Virus record (IMG/VR): IMGVR_UViG_3300047564_001330
Coordinates: 1-27,959 of that record
Strand: one strand, 5' to 3'
Origin: a virus
Length of the DNA: 27,959 nt
Positions within the stretch are counted from its first letter, which is position 1. The number at the start of each line of letters is the position of its first letter. The notes under the pieces are model-generated. The model saw nothing but the letters and a program-made list of their open reading frames with translations. It did not search any database and was not told where the DNA came from. The position numbers and the translations under genes are program-made. Shown here piece after piece: positions 7,480-13,427 of this stretch.

Positions 7480-7698
7480 CTATCGAATTACCTTTACATC
7501 GTAGGCCCAGCCGATTGCATCTACCTGCTCCACCTCAGTCATAGGGCCGTGCAGCTTGTTGGTTTCCAGAATAGACTGGCAGAGCGCTTTGGAGCCTTCG
7601 AGCATTGCAGCGAAGTATTTCTCCCGGCTATCAGATCGGTCTGGCAAACGAGACACCGAGATCGGCTTTGTCCGCCGGATCATAATGGCGCTCTTCAT
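7480..7698 (-). CDS. Hypothetical protein, 72 residues
   Basis: Starts MKSAIMIRRTKPISVSRLPD at 7698, overlapping the upstream stop by four bases (ATGA). The N-terminus is basic; the central part is helical (KYFAAMLEGSKALCQSILE) and the C-terminus has an AIGWAYDVKVIR strand. No recognised domain. It ends nine bases before the membrane peptide gene. Confidence 0.68.
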   Translation of the reverse strand: MKSAIMIRRTKPISVSRLPDRSDSREKYFAAMLEGSKALCQSILETNKLHGPMTEVEQVDAIGWAYDVKVIR

Positions 7699-7820
7699 TT
7701 TACCAACTCCGCCTTGCGGTAGCTGCTGGTGATAACCTTATCGCCCTTCTTCTTTGCGGTGCGCTCGATGACGATAGGCTTTAGCCCCTTGAGGGCGAGA
7801 TAGTCACGATAGCTGGTCAC
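7695..7820 (-). CDS. Small basic protein, 41 residues
   Basis: The GTG at 7820 has GGGAGG seven bases upstream and overlaps the upstream stop by four bases (GTGA), so it is preferred to longer options that read through the neighbouring gene. The product is TSYRDYLALKGLKPIVIERT followed by a lysine-rich stretch and SSYRKAELVK. It may bind nucleic acid; function unknown. Confidence 0.6.
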   Translation of the reverse strand: MTSYRDYLALKGLKPIVIERTAKKKGDKVITSSYRKAELVK

Positions 7821-7915
7821 AGTGCGGCCTCCCATGCAAAAGCGATTGTGGCGCACAGTCCGATTGCGAACGTGCAAGCTGCGGTGAGAATGGTTTCTTT
7901 CCAAGTGGTCTTCAT
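7817..7915 (-). CDS. Tiny membrane peptide, 32 residues
   Basis: Reads MKTTWKETILTAACTFAIGL followed by CATIAFAWEAAL. This is one hydrophobic helix behind a short charged N-terminus. GGGAGA and an AGAAATG-type leader precede the ATG at 7915. The stop overlaps the next start by four bases. It is the second small membrane peptide within 600 bases. Function unknown. Confidence 0.62.
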   Translation of the reverse strand: MKTTWKETILTAACTFAIGLCATIAFAWEAAL

Positions 7916-7927
7916 TTCTAGTCTCCC

Positions 7928-8083
7928 TTACCAAGTATGGTTCTTGATGATGTCGATCAAATCTTCAACGACATCAGCCGCGAACATCCATTCCTTTTTG
8001 CCGTCAAACGAGTAGCGCATGTTAGCTACATCTTCCTGTATCAGCTTGATGACTTCGTTCAGCGATACCTGCTTGTCTTCCAT
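7928..8083 (-). CDS. Hypothetical acidic protein, first gene after a promoter
   Basis: A 51-residue protein starting MEDKQVSLNEVIKLIQEDVA and ending DVVEDLIDIIKNHTW, helical and acidic. Its ATG at 8083 ends a leader that matches the one before the rightward operon at 11701 in 24 of 25 bases. It is therefore probably the first gene of the cluster transcribed from the promoter at 8114-8141. No domain recognised. Confidence 0.7.
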   Translation of the reverse strand: MEDKQVSLNEVIKLIQEDVANMRYSFDGKKEWMFAADVVEDLIDIIKNHTW

Positions 8084-8113
8084 TTCTAAATTCCCTTCGT
8101 TTCTATGCAGCCC

Positions 8114-8141
8114 ATCCTAACGCCTAAAACGCATTGGTCAA
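8114..8141 (-). promoter_or_regulatory. Leftward promoter of the small-gene cluster
   Basis: On the minus strand TTGACC (8141-8136) and TAGGAT (8119-8114) are separated by 16 bases. The element lies in the only real gap of this region, upstream of the gene starting at 8083. It shares spacing, distance to ATG and leader with the promoter at 11643-11670. An AATGCAAT site lies just upstream, at 8148-8155. Confidence 0.65.
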
Positions 8142-8154
8142 TAGCTAAATGCAA

Positions 8155-8325
8155 TTATTTTTCATCTAATATGGTTTTCTGCCACATCACAATATCAAAA
8201 TCCGCTTCAAAGTCCCAAGTCTTCCAGCGCCACTTGGTAGGATCGATGCCTCGCTTGATCTGTCCGTTGCGGAAGATCACATCAACTCTCTCGAAGGGAG
8301 GGGTGCGTCCAGTATTCTTTGGCAT
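8155..8325 (-). CDS. Hypothetical protein, 56 residues
   Basis: From ATG at 8325 the product reads MPKNTGRTPPFERVDVIFRN and continues KWRWKTWDFEADFDIVMW. The PPFERVDVIFRNG opening resembles many small phage proteins that pair a beta strand with a Trp-rich core. The start overlaps the upstream HTH gene by 44 bases and has only a weak ribosome site. GTG at 8280, with GAGAGA upstream and no overlap, is the alternative, giving 41 residues. I favour the ATG because the conserved-looking PPFERV would otherwise be lost. Confidence 0.62.
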   Translation of the reverse strand: MPKNTGRTPPFERVDVIFRNGQIKRGIDPTKWRWKTWDFEADFDIVMWQKTILDEK

Positions 8326-8470
8326 TGCGTCTCACAATATCTATTCGCTCAACTGTTGCCTCGGATAGCCCGTGCTTTTCAGCAACAATTTTTCTCGTTG
8401 CTCCGGGCTTGGCGAGATCGTGATTGATCTGGTTGAGCTGGTTTAAAGTAATTGGCTTACCCCTTGGCAT
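8282..8470 (-). CDS. Small HTH DNA-binding protein
   Basis: A 62-residue protein. After MPRGKPITLNQLNQINHDL comes a helix-turn-helix of resolvase/transposase style: ATRKIVAEKHGLSEATVERI, about residues 24-43. GGAG lies five bases before the ATG at 8470. The small size, with little outside the HTH, suggests a DNA-binding regulator of phage genes. Target unknown. Confidence 0.68.
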   Translation of the reverse strand: MPRGKPITLNQLNQINHDLAKPGATRKIVAEKHGLSEATVERIDIVRRNAKEYWTHPSLRES

Positions 8471-8472
8471 GG

Positions 8473-8664
8473 TTACTCCGTTTCCTGTCTGATCGAGCGC
8501 AGATCGAGGTAATGGCGGCCAGTATCATCCTTTGCGATGACGTAGCGCTTTCCAGACTCCCTAACCCAACTGTTCTGATTGATCGTCGCGCAGTGAGCTT
8601 GCAGCATATCTAGGCCGTAGCGAGCGCCTTGGCCGTTGCTGAAATTGATTTTCTTATCGGTCAT
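8473..8664 (-). CDS. Hypothetical protein, 63 residues
   Basis: Starts MTDKKINFSNGQGARYGLDM at 8664, overlapping the methyltransferase stop by four bases. The text YGLDMLQAHC resembles YGLEMLVAHC in the ORF at 15342-15554; the two may share a fold. The C-terminal half is beta-like (KRYVIAKDDTGRHYLDLR). Function unknown. Confidence 0.68.
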   Translation of the reverse strand: MTDKKINFSNGQGARYGLDMLQAHCATINQNSWVRESGKRYVIAKDDTGRHYLDLRSIRQETE

Positions 8665-9599
8665 AATTCCTCTACCTTCTTAATCCGCTCTCCGATCCAG
8701 CGCATAACTGGGACGGCCATTGAGTTTCCTAATGCTTTGTAACGTGGCCCATCAGGGCAGTCATCTTCTGATTTGTTGCGCCATGGGATACGTGTGAAGT
8801 TGTCTTGAAACCCTTGAAGACGTTCGCATTCGATTGGGGTTATCCTCCTAATCGCAGGCTTTCCATCAATGAAAAATGGAACAGCAAAACCGCTCGCAAT
8901 ATCTGTTACCTCATTCCTATGACCGCCATGAGCAGTTAACGAGTTTATGATTGTTCGTTTATTGGTTGAGCCGAGGCTACAGCCTCCAAATGATGTTTCA
9001 CCATTTCCGTGAAAGTCACCTTTCTTCGCAGAGATCGGCGCAGTATCCCCCGACAAGCTGCCGCGCTGAAAAAGAACCGCTGCGGCACGGGCTGCGCCTC
9101 CAAGATATCCGATAACGAACACACGGCGGCGGCGTTGGGCCACTCCGAAGAACTGAGCGTCAAGCACTCTGTAGGCGAACCCATACCCGAGTTCGACCAA
9201 TCCCCCGAGAATGGAACCAAAGTCCCGTCCTCCATTTGATGACAAGACGCCGGGGACGTTCTCCCAAACCACCCATCTGGCCCGTGTTCTCTGAGCAAGT
9301 CTAAGAAACTCAAGCGCCAAGTTGCCACGATCATCATCCAAGCCTCCTCTGAGGCCAGCGACTGAGAAGGACTGACAAGGGGTTCCTCCGACAAGAAGGT
9401 CAATTGATCCATATTCATCTCCCTTAATTGTAGTGAAGTCCCCATGTAGAGGAACGTCTGGATAGTGGTGCGCCAAGACGGCACGAGGGAATGGCTCAAT
9501 CTCACTAAAGAAAGCTGGCTCCCAGCCTAGCGGATGCCATGCTGCCGTTGCCGCCTCAATCCCCGAGCAGACGCTGCCATAGCGAAAGCTATCGGTCAT
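8661..9599 (-). CDS. DNA (cytosine-5) methyltransferase
   Basis: A 312-residue complete C5 enzyme that transfers a methyl group from S-adenosylmethionine to cytosine in a specific site. Motif I is SVCSGIEAA (residues 9-17), motif IV GGTPCQSFS with catalytic Cys75, motif VI ENVPG (113-117), motif VIII QRRRRVFVIG (155-164), motif IX RRITPIECERLQGF, and motif X LGNSMAVPV (290-298). The target-recognition region, roughly residues 170-245, is short. No restriction endonuclease is adjacent, so it is an orphan enzyme, probably protecting phage DNA or tuning expression. The start overlaps the DUF1376 gene by 11 bases. Confidence 0.94.
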   Translation of the reverse strand: MTDSFRYGSVCSGIEAATAAWHPLGWEPAFFSEIEPFPRAVLAHHYPDVPLHGDFTTIKGDEYGSIDLLVGGTPCQSFSVAGLRGGLDDDRGNLALEFLRLAQRTRARWVVWENVPGVLSSNGGRDFGSILGGLVELGYGFAYRVLDAQFFGVAQRRRRVFVIGYLGGAARAAAVLFQRGSLSGDTAPISAKKGDFHGNGETSFGGCSLGSTNKRTIINSLTAHGGHRNEVTDIASGFAVPFFIDGKPAIRRITPIECERLQGFQDNFTRIPWRNKSEDDCPDGPRYKALGNSMAVPVMRWIGERIKKVEEL

Positions 9600-10281
9600 A
9601 TGATCCCTCCACTAATTTGATAAAGCTCTTCGGTTGAAGCAAGAAGTCGAAGTCAGCCTTCCACCCCCGATCATTTTCACCCCGAAGAAACTTTGAGCGA
9701 TAGATTGCGCCCATCGCCTTTGACCAGTCATCGCTGTCGTATTCAGCTATCCGGGCCTTGATATGCCTTCGTCTGGTTTCCGTAACCTTAGTCACCTTCG
9801 ATAGCCCACATTCCTGTGCCAGATCATTCCAAGCTGAGATAACATCGTCCACTGTCAGGTCATCCCCAGATGACACATCCTCGTTAGAGGATGATATATC
9901 TTGGTTATTGGTTATTGGTTCTTGGTTATTGGTTGGTTGAACGTCCGTTGAACGTCCGTTGAGCCGCCGTTGAGCAGATGCCTTGCCAGCGTTAGACGCT
10001 TTCTCTGATTTTTCGCGGAATTTGGCTATTTCTGCATCACATCTGTCATGTGTCCAGCGGTCATCCTCTCCAATGCAAAAGAAGTCCTGAAGCACCTGCG
10101 TTACCTCTGCAACGCATTCTCTCATACCGATCTGACGAGCGACTTCAGCCTCATCTCCATACACCTCACCATCCTTGAGGTAATATAGATCGAGCAGCCG
10201 TCGATACGCCAAGTCCTCTAGCAGTGAGAGGTGGCGCGTGTGGCTGGCGTAATCGCCAATATTAAATTGAAAATAGTGCAT
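9589..10281 (-). CDS. DUF1376-family replication protein
   Basis: A 230-residue protein starting MHYFQFNIGDYASHTRHLSL, the signature of DUF1376 (YdaU-like) proteins, which often occupy the replication-initiator slot of temperate-type phages. Residues 1-100 form the conserved domain. About 100-135 is a low-complexity linker encoded by tandem repeats. The C-terminal domain ends GWKADFDFLLQPKSFIKLVE, a style seen in replisome organisers. The ATG at 10281 overlaps the upstream TGA by one base and has AGGTG five bases before it; GTG at 10284 is the alternative. Presumably it loads or positions host replication machinery. Confidence 0.82.
   Translation of the reverse strand: MHYFQFNIGDYASHTRHLSLLEDLAYRRLLDLYYLKDGEVYGDEAEVARQIGMRECVAEVTQVLQDFFCIGEDDRWTHDRCDAEIAKFREKSEKASNAGKASAQRRLNGRSTDVQPTNNQEPITNNQDISSSNEDVSSGDDLTVDDVISAWNDLAQECGLSKVTKVTETRRRHIKARIAEYDSDDWSKAMGAIYRSKFLRGENDRGWKADFDFLLQPKSFIKLVEGSYDR
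9901..9969. repeat. Out-of-frame tandem repeats inside the DUF1376 gene
   Basis: The plus strand has four 7-base units TTGGTT(A/A/C/A) at 9901-9928, then partial TTGG units, then three 11-base units (TTGAACGTCCG twice and a degenerate TTGAGCCGCCG) at 9937-9969. They encode the Asn/Gln/Thr linker. Neither unit length is a multiple of three, so loss or gain of one copy would shift the reading frame. Confidence 0.85.
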
Positions 10282-10514
10282 CACGACACCTGCACAGGAA
10301 GTCGTTTATATTCGCCGCACCACATATCAGGAGCAACTGGCGGCCAGTATTTGCAATCAGGGCTAATCATAGGGGATCTTCTGCGACACTCCCCAGCTAA
10401 TACGCCAGTGCCTGATTGATAAAATCTGCAGGTATCGCAGCGTTTAGGGATGTATTCATCAACCTTAACGCCTTGCTCTTTTGGAGCGGAAATTGTAAGA
10501 ACTTTTCGTGTCAC
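10281..10514 (-). CDS. Small Cys-rich zinc-binding-like protein
   Basis: A 77-residue protein with Cys26-x2-Cys29 (KRCDTCRFYQSG), Cys43 in GECRRRSP, Cys54 and Cys66 in DMWCGEYK. This spacing is that of a common small phage Cys4 protein, probably holding one zinc or possibly another metal. It begins with GTG at 10514, with AAGGAAAGG eight bases upstream. It lies between the DnaA-like HTH gene and the DUF1376 gene and may serve replication; unproven. Confidence 0.75.
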   Translation of the reverse strand: MTRKVLTISAPKEQGVKVDEYIPKRCDTCRFYQSGTGVLAGECRRRSPMISPDCKYWPPVAPDMWCGEYKRLPVQVS

Positions 10515-10547
10515 GCGATTTGCCTTTCCTTAGAATCGCTTGGCTTA

Positions 10548-10585
10548 GGCGGGGATGGAAGCTGCTAACTTCCTCCTCGCCCGCC
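10548..10585. terminator. Intergenic hairpin in the replication operon
   Basis: Outer arms GGCGGG and CCCGCC enclose an inner GGAAG-ctgctaa-CTTCC stem. Read on the plus strand it is followed by TTTCTT, terminator-like, but no plus-strand gene precedes it. In the minus transcript it lies in the 85-base gap between the genes ending at 10600 and starting at 10514, where it may be a processing, attenuation or stability element. Confidence 0.45.
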
Positions 10586-10599
10586 TTTCTTAACACAAC

Positions 10600-10959
10600 T
10601 CAATCGTCATTCAAAGCGCCATATTTTGCCTTTGAGCGTTGACGCATTCCCAGATGATACTGGACCGTAGAGATGTCCATATCGAGGTAATTTGCGATCC
10701 GCTGGGCTGACCACTTAAACTCGTGATACATTATTTTCATCAGCTTGCGGCGCGCCTCAACGAACGGGCGATCCCGGCGCTTTGCGAACAAGTCCTCAGT
10801 CGTAAGACCAGAGGAAGAAAGCACCCGGGCAATTGCATCCTGCATCTTCTGGCTGATGAATGACGGCTTTGGCGGAATGGGTTTAGCCACTAGGATTTCA
10901 CGCACTGGCGGCTGCGGGCGGTATTGAACCTCTTGTCGATTATGCTTGATTGTTAACAT
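10600..10959 (-). CDS. DnaA-like helix-turn-helix protein
   Basis: A 119-residue protein. The N-terminal half is Pro/Lys-rich and probably flexible. The C-terminal part contains FVEARRKLMKIMYHEFKWSA and then ANYLDMDISTVQYHLG, an HTH resembling domain IV of DnaA, which recognises origin sequences. The ATG at 10959 has GGAGA about nine bases upstream. Position directly before the DUF1376 protein suggests a role in phage replication or its control. The ATPase domain of DnaA is absent. Confidence 0.75.
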   Translation of the reverse strand: MLTIKHNRQEVQYRPQPPVREILVAKPIPPKPSFISQKMQDAIARVLSSSGLTTEDLFAKRRDRPFVEARRKLMKIMYHEFKWSAQRIANYLDMDISTVQYHLGMRQRSKAKYGALNDD

Positions 10960-10961
10960 TG

Positions 10962-11390
10962 CTAAATATCTCCACTTCTACTATTATTGTCTTGCGCCTT
11001 TTTGGCGTGGCCGGGGCGTTGAGTTACTCCCTTCCTCCGCTCCGGCCTTATTTCCCTTAATTCATGGCTTGGGAATAGCGCTTTAAACAGAGCTTTACGG
11101 ATCGGCCAGTCGCGGCTGTCAACGGCTTTGGAAGAAGGCTTAACGTCCTCGACGATCTCGCGCCCGTTGAGCGTGTATTGAAAATCGGCTAGGTATCCAA
11201 GTCTCCGACCATTGTCGTGCTTGACCTGACGGCCATTGATGACAAACCAGAACTGGGGCCAGACGATGAGATCGTCAATATAACCCCGGCCCTGCATATC
11301 GTGAAGCTCATCGCAGCGCTTGGCCTCAGAGATACTGTCGTGCTTGTGGCCCTCAGCGCAGTAAGCCTTCTTAGCCTTCCACTTCTTCAC
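10962..11390 (-). CDS. DUF1064-like predicted nuclease
   Basis: A 142-residue protein. HDSISEAKRCDELHDMQGRG near the N-terminus carries the FDS-x2-EA-x-R pattern of DUF1064. GYLADFQYTLNGREIVEDVK supplies the acidic/Lys core (YxADF, EDVK) typical of restriction-endonuclease-like phage proteins, which are predicted to act on branched DNA or in DNA processing. It is the second gene of the leftward early operon; its ATG at 11390 overlaps the regulator gene by 20 bases. Confidence 0.8.
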   Translation of the reverse strand: MKKWKAKKAYCAEGHKHDSISEAKRCDELHDMQGRGYIDDLIVWPQFWFVINGRQVKHDNGRRLGYLADFQYTLNGREIVEDVKPSSKAVDSRDWPIRKALFKALFPSHELREIRPERRKGVTQRPGHAKKAQDNNSRSGDI

Positions 11391-11577
11391 TAGCAGCCCT
11401 TTCCTTAATCAACTCATCAAGAGCAATACTAGCTTTATTGAGAGTTGATAAGCGAGGGCTTTTGTTCCTCCAGTTGGTGAAGCTGGTAATAGCGATGCCA
11501 GCCTTCTCTACAATCGCCTTACGGGTAATCCCATGATACGCGGCCTTTGAGAGCAATTCTCGAACTTGAATTTCCAT
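11371..11577 (-). CDS. Small HTH transcriptional regulator
   Basis: A 68-residue protein. GITRKAIVEKAGIAITSFTN (about residues 16-35) is a Cro/CI-type helix-turn-helix. An upstream TTG keeps the frame open, but the ATG at 11577 has AAAGGAGA before it and is preferred. It is divergently transcribed from the recombination operon across a 123-base gap with an inverted repeat, the classical position for an autoregulating repressor that also controls its divergent neighbour. The size is closer to Cro than to CI, and there is no cleavable C-terminal domain. Confidence 0.8.
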   Translation of the reverse strand: MEIQVRELLSKAAYHGITRKAIVEKAGIAITSFTNWRNKSPRLSTLNKASIALDELIKERAASEEVEG

Positions 11578-11621
11578 GATGTCTCCTTTCGACAAACGTC
11601 ACTTAGGTTTAAAAAAAACGC

Positions 11622-11649
11622 ATTGCAATATATTTTTTGCTATTGCATT
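11622..11649. promoter_or_regulatory. Candidate operator: inverted repeat in the divergent control region
   Basis: ATTGCAATA (11622-11630) and TATTGCATT (11641-11649) form an imperfect inverted repeat with a 10-base spacer. The right arm overlaps the -35 of the rightward promoter; the left arm could cover a leftward -35 (TTGCAA, 11623-11628). The related AATGCAATT occurs at 8148-8156 by the second matching promoter. Likely binding site of the adjacent HTH protein. Confidence 0.55.
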
Positions 11650-11670
11650 CCTCAAATCAGGGCTTATGGT
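11643..11670 (+). promoter_or_regulatory. Rightward promoter of the recombination operon
   Basis: TTGCAT (11643-11648) and TATGGT (11665-11670) with a 16-base spacer, followed by a leader with GAAGGGAG ahead of the ATG at 11701. The -10 matches consensus poorly. The exact correspondence in layout with the 8114-8141 promoter is the main support. Confidence 0.62.
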
Positions 11671-11700
11671 GGCCTTGTTAGAAACGAAGGGAGTTTAGAA

Positions 11701-11868
11701 ATGCTTACAGCGGAATACACCAACGGCACATCAAAGATTAGCCCCATGCTCTGGCTTACCAAGCTGGAGAATGGTCGCCGCGAGTATGTGCAGGGCTACT
11801 CAGTCAACAACAAGCGTGAGGCCCGCAAGCTGGCGGCTGACTTCGGCGCTAAGTGCTGGAACTTCTAA
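11701..11868 (+). CDS. Hypothetical protein, first gene of rightward operon
   Basis: A 55-residue basic protein starting MLTAEYTNGTSKISPMLWLT and ending AADFGAKCWNF. The frame is open upstream, but the ATG at 11701 has GAAGGGAG before it and follows the promoter. It looks like a compact beta-beta-alpha unit, with VNNKREARKLAADFG the helix. As the first early gene it may be strongly expressed. Function unknown. Confidence 0.75.
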   Translation: MLTAEYTNGTSKISPMLWLTKLENGRREYVQGYSVNNKREARKLAADFGAKCWNF

Positions 11869-12044
11869 TGACAGACTTTGAGATCATAACCGCCTTGCTG
11901 GACGTTAAGCGCGATCAGCCATATGGCGACACCTGCTCATTCAAGCTGGGCTATCTGATGCAGGTCGTAGCCGAGATTGCCGACAAGCATCCGGCGGTTC
12001 GCTTAGAACTTATTTCACGCATTACAGAGACAAAGGGAAACTGA
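11868..12044 (+). CDS. Hypothetical protein, 58 residues
   Basis: Starts MTDFEIITALLDVKRDQPYG at 11868, overlapping the upstream TAA by one base (TAATG), which implies translational coupling. Helical, with GYLMQVVAEIADKHPAVRLE in the second half. It ends one base before the annealing protein gene. No recognised domain. Confidence 0.72.
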   Translation: MTDFEIITALLDVKRDQPYGDTCSFKLGYLMQVVAEIADKHPAVRLELISRITETKGN

Positions 12045-12045
12045 G

Positions 12046-12609
12046 ATGACAGAGCATAAAACAATCCTAGCGGCACTCGCTGCCGCTCTTCCTGAACTGG
12101 AAAGCGCAAAGAAGAACAAGGCCAATCCTGCGTTTAAATCAAAGTATGCAGACCTTGGCGCAATAATGGAAGCTATTGAGCCGATCCGTAAGCACGGGCT
12201 TTGGTTCCGCCAGTTTTCTCACGATCGTGATGGTGGAAGTGCAGTAGAGACATTTTACATTCATGATACTGGTGAGTTGTCTGCTGGTATTTATTTCGTC
12301 CCGGCAGAAAAGAACAGCGCACATGCGTATGGATCTGCAAACAGCTACGCTCGCCGCTATGGTCTACAGTTGGCGTTCGGTCTTGCGACAGAAGATGACG
12401 ATGGCAACGCCGCATCCGCCAAGCCGACTAACTATAACTCCCAGCGCATTGACCGGGATCAGCTTGAGGTTGTTCAAGACCTAATCATGCAGACGCAGTC
12501 CGACGTTGTCGCAATCTGCAAGAAGCTGAAAGTGAACGGCCTTAACGAGATGACGCAGGAGCAGTTTGATTATGTTGTTGGGGTTCTTGAAAAAAAGAAA
12601 ACTTCGTAA
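12046..12609 (+). CDS. erf: ERF-family single-strand annealing protein
   Basis: A 187-residue recombinase that anneals complementary single strands in phage homologous recombination. Family features in order are KKNKANPAFKSKYADLGAIM (residues about 22-41), RKHGLWFRQFSHD, an IHDTGELSAG strand, and GSANSYARRYGLQLAFGLAT followed by EDDDGN. The C-terminal 50 residues are a variable helical tail. AAGGGAAA precedes the ATG. With the exonuclease two genes downstream it forms a Red-like recombination pair. Confidence 0.92.
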   Translation: MTEHKTILAALAAALPELESAKKNKANPAFKSKYADLGAIMEAIEPIRKHGLWFRQFSHDRDGGSAVETFYIHDTGELSAGIYFVPAEKNSAHAYGSANSYARRYGLQLAFGLATEDDDGNAASAKPTNYNSQRIDRDQLEVVQDLIMQTQSDVVAICKKLKVNGLNEMTQEQFDYVVGVLEKKKTS

Positions 12610-12610
12610 A

Positions 12611-12799
12611 ATGAAGTCGCTTTCAAAGGTGGATAACGCACTTTTTGTGTTCGATGAAGGAATTCTAAAAGTCGGTGACATGAGTAGGGATCAGCTAATT
12701 CAGGCGCTAGAATGGGCGTTAGAAGCATCTGAACAAAACAAAAAAATTGCCGACAAGTTTAGTGAGCTTCTTGATTTGCGGAAAAATAGAAAGGGATAA
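12611..12799 (+). CDS. Hypothetical protein between annealing protein and exonuclease
   Basis: A 62-residue helical protein starting MKSLSKVDNALFVFDEGILK, with ALEWALEASEQNKKIADKF forming an amphipathic helix. The ATG at 12611 is one base past the annealing protein stop; its ribosome site is weak, so coupling is likely. It may help pair the annealing protein and exonuclease, but nothing in the sequence shows this. Confidence 0.65.
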   Translation: MKSLSKVDNALFVFDEGILKVGDMSRDQLIQALEWALEASEQNKKIADKFSELLDLRKNRKG

Positions 12800-12803
12800 G
12801 GAT

Positions 12804-13427
12804 ATGGAGCAGGGGACAGAAGAGTGGTTGCTGGCGCGTTGTGGCTCACTGGGGGCAAGCCAGATCAACGAGGCACTAGCGACCACCAAGGGGGGCTGGG
12901 GCGCTTCGCGAGAGAGCCTGAAAAATCGGATCATCGCGGAGCGCCTCACTGGGGTTCCAGTAGAAACCTTTACCAACGCAGCTATGCAATGGGGCAAGGA
13001 TAACGAAGATGCCGCTAGAAAGGCGTATGAGGCCCATACAGGCTCATTCGTTGATGAGATGGGTATCGCTTACCACCCAGTGCTGAAATACACTCACGCA
13101 AGCCCTGACGGCCTTGTTGGGGATGATGGGCTGATCGAGATCAAGTGTCCGAATACAACAACGCATATTGAGACGCTTCGATCCCAGAAGGCCCCGTCGA
13201 AATATATGAAGCAGATGCTTTGGCAGATGAGGTGTATTGATCGGCAGTGGTGCGATTTCGTGTCATTCGATCCGCGCCTTCCAGAGCATCTTAGACTTTT
13301 CGTTGTTCGCGTAGAAAGGGACGATGAGGCCATTGCTGAAATTGAAAAGCAGGTGGCTGAGTTTCTTGGTGAAGTGGAGCGTGACATTGAAGAACTGAAC
13401 AGGAGATTTTCTAATGACGCAGAATGA
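12804..13427 (+). CDS. YqaJ/lambda-exonuclease-type nuclease
   Basis: A 207-residue nuclease of the lambda-exonuclease family. Visible elements are EEWLLARCGSLGAS (residues 6-19), the catalytic SPDG ... LIEIKCP with Asp102, Glu112 and Lys114, and YMKQMLWQM with Gln137/Gln141. Such enzymes resect double-stranded DNA ends so that the annealing protein can load. ATG at 12804 follows AAGGGATAAGGAT. The longer open frame upstream overlaps the previous gene and lacks a ribosome site. Confidence 0.92.
   Translation: MEQGTEEWLLARCGSLGASQINEALATTKGGWGASRESLKNRIIAERLTGVPVETFTNAAMQWGKDNEDAARKAYEAHTGSFVDEMGIAYHPVLKYTHASPDGLVGDDGLIEIKCPNTTTHIETLRSQKAPSKYMKQMLWQMRCIDRQWCDFVSFDPRLPEHLRLFVVRVERDDEAIAEIEKQVAEFLGEVERDIEELNRRFSNDAE

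Noticed and set aside
7150-7722. Plus-strand 190-codon ORF
   Set aside because: It is antisense to three coupled minus-strand genes, has no recognisable domain, and has no plus-strand promoter nearby.
8945-9505. 186-codon minus-strand ORF in another frame of the methyltransferase
   Set aside because: It overlaps fully with a gene carrying all C5 methyltransferase motifs; its own text has no domain features.
9901-9969. Repeats as a CRISPR array or iteron origin
   Set aside because: Units of 7 and 11 bases without spacers lie inside a coding linker with a continuous frame. They are tandem repeats, not CRISPR, and no separate origin features were seen.
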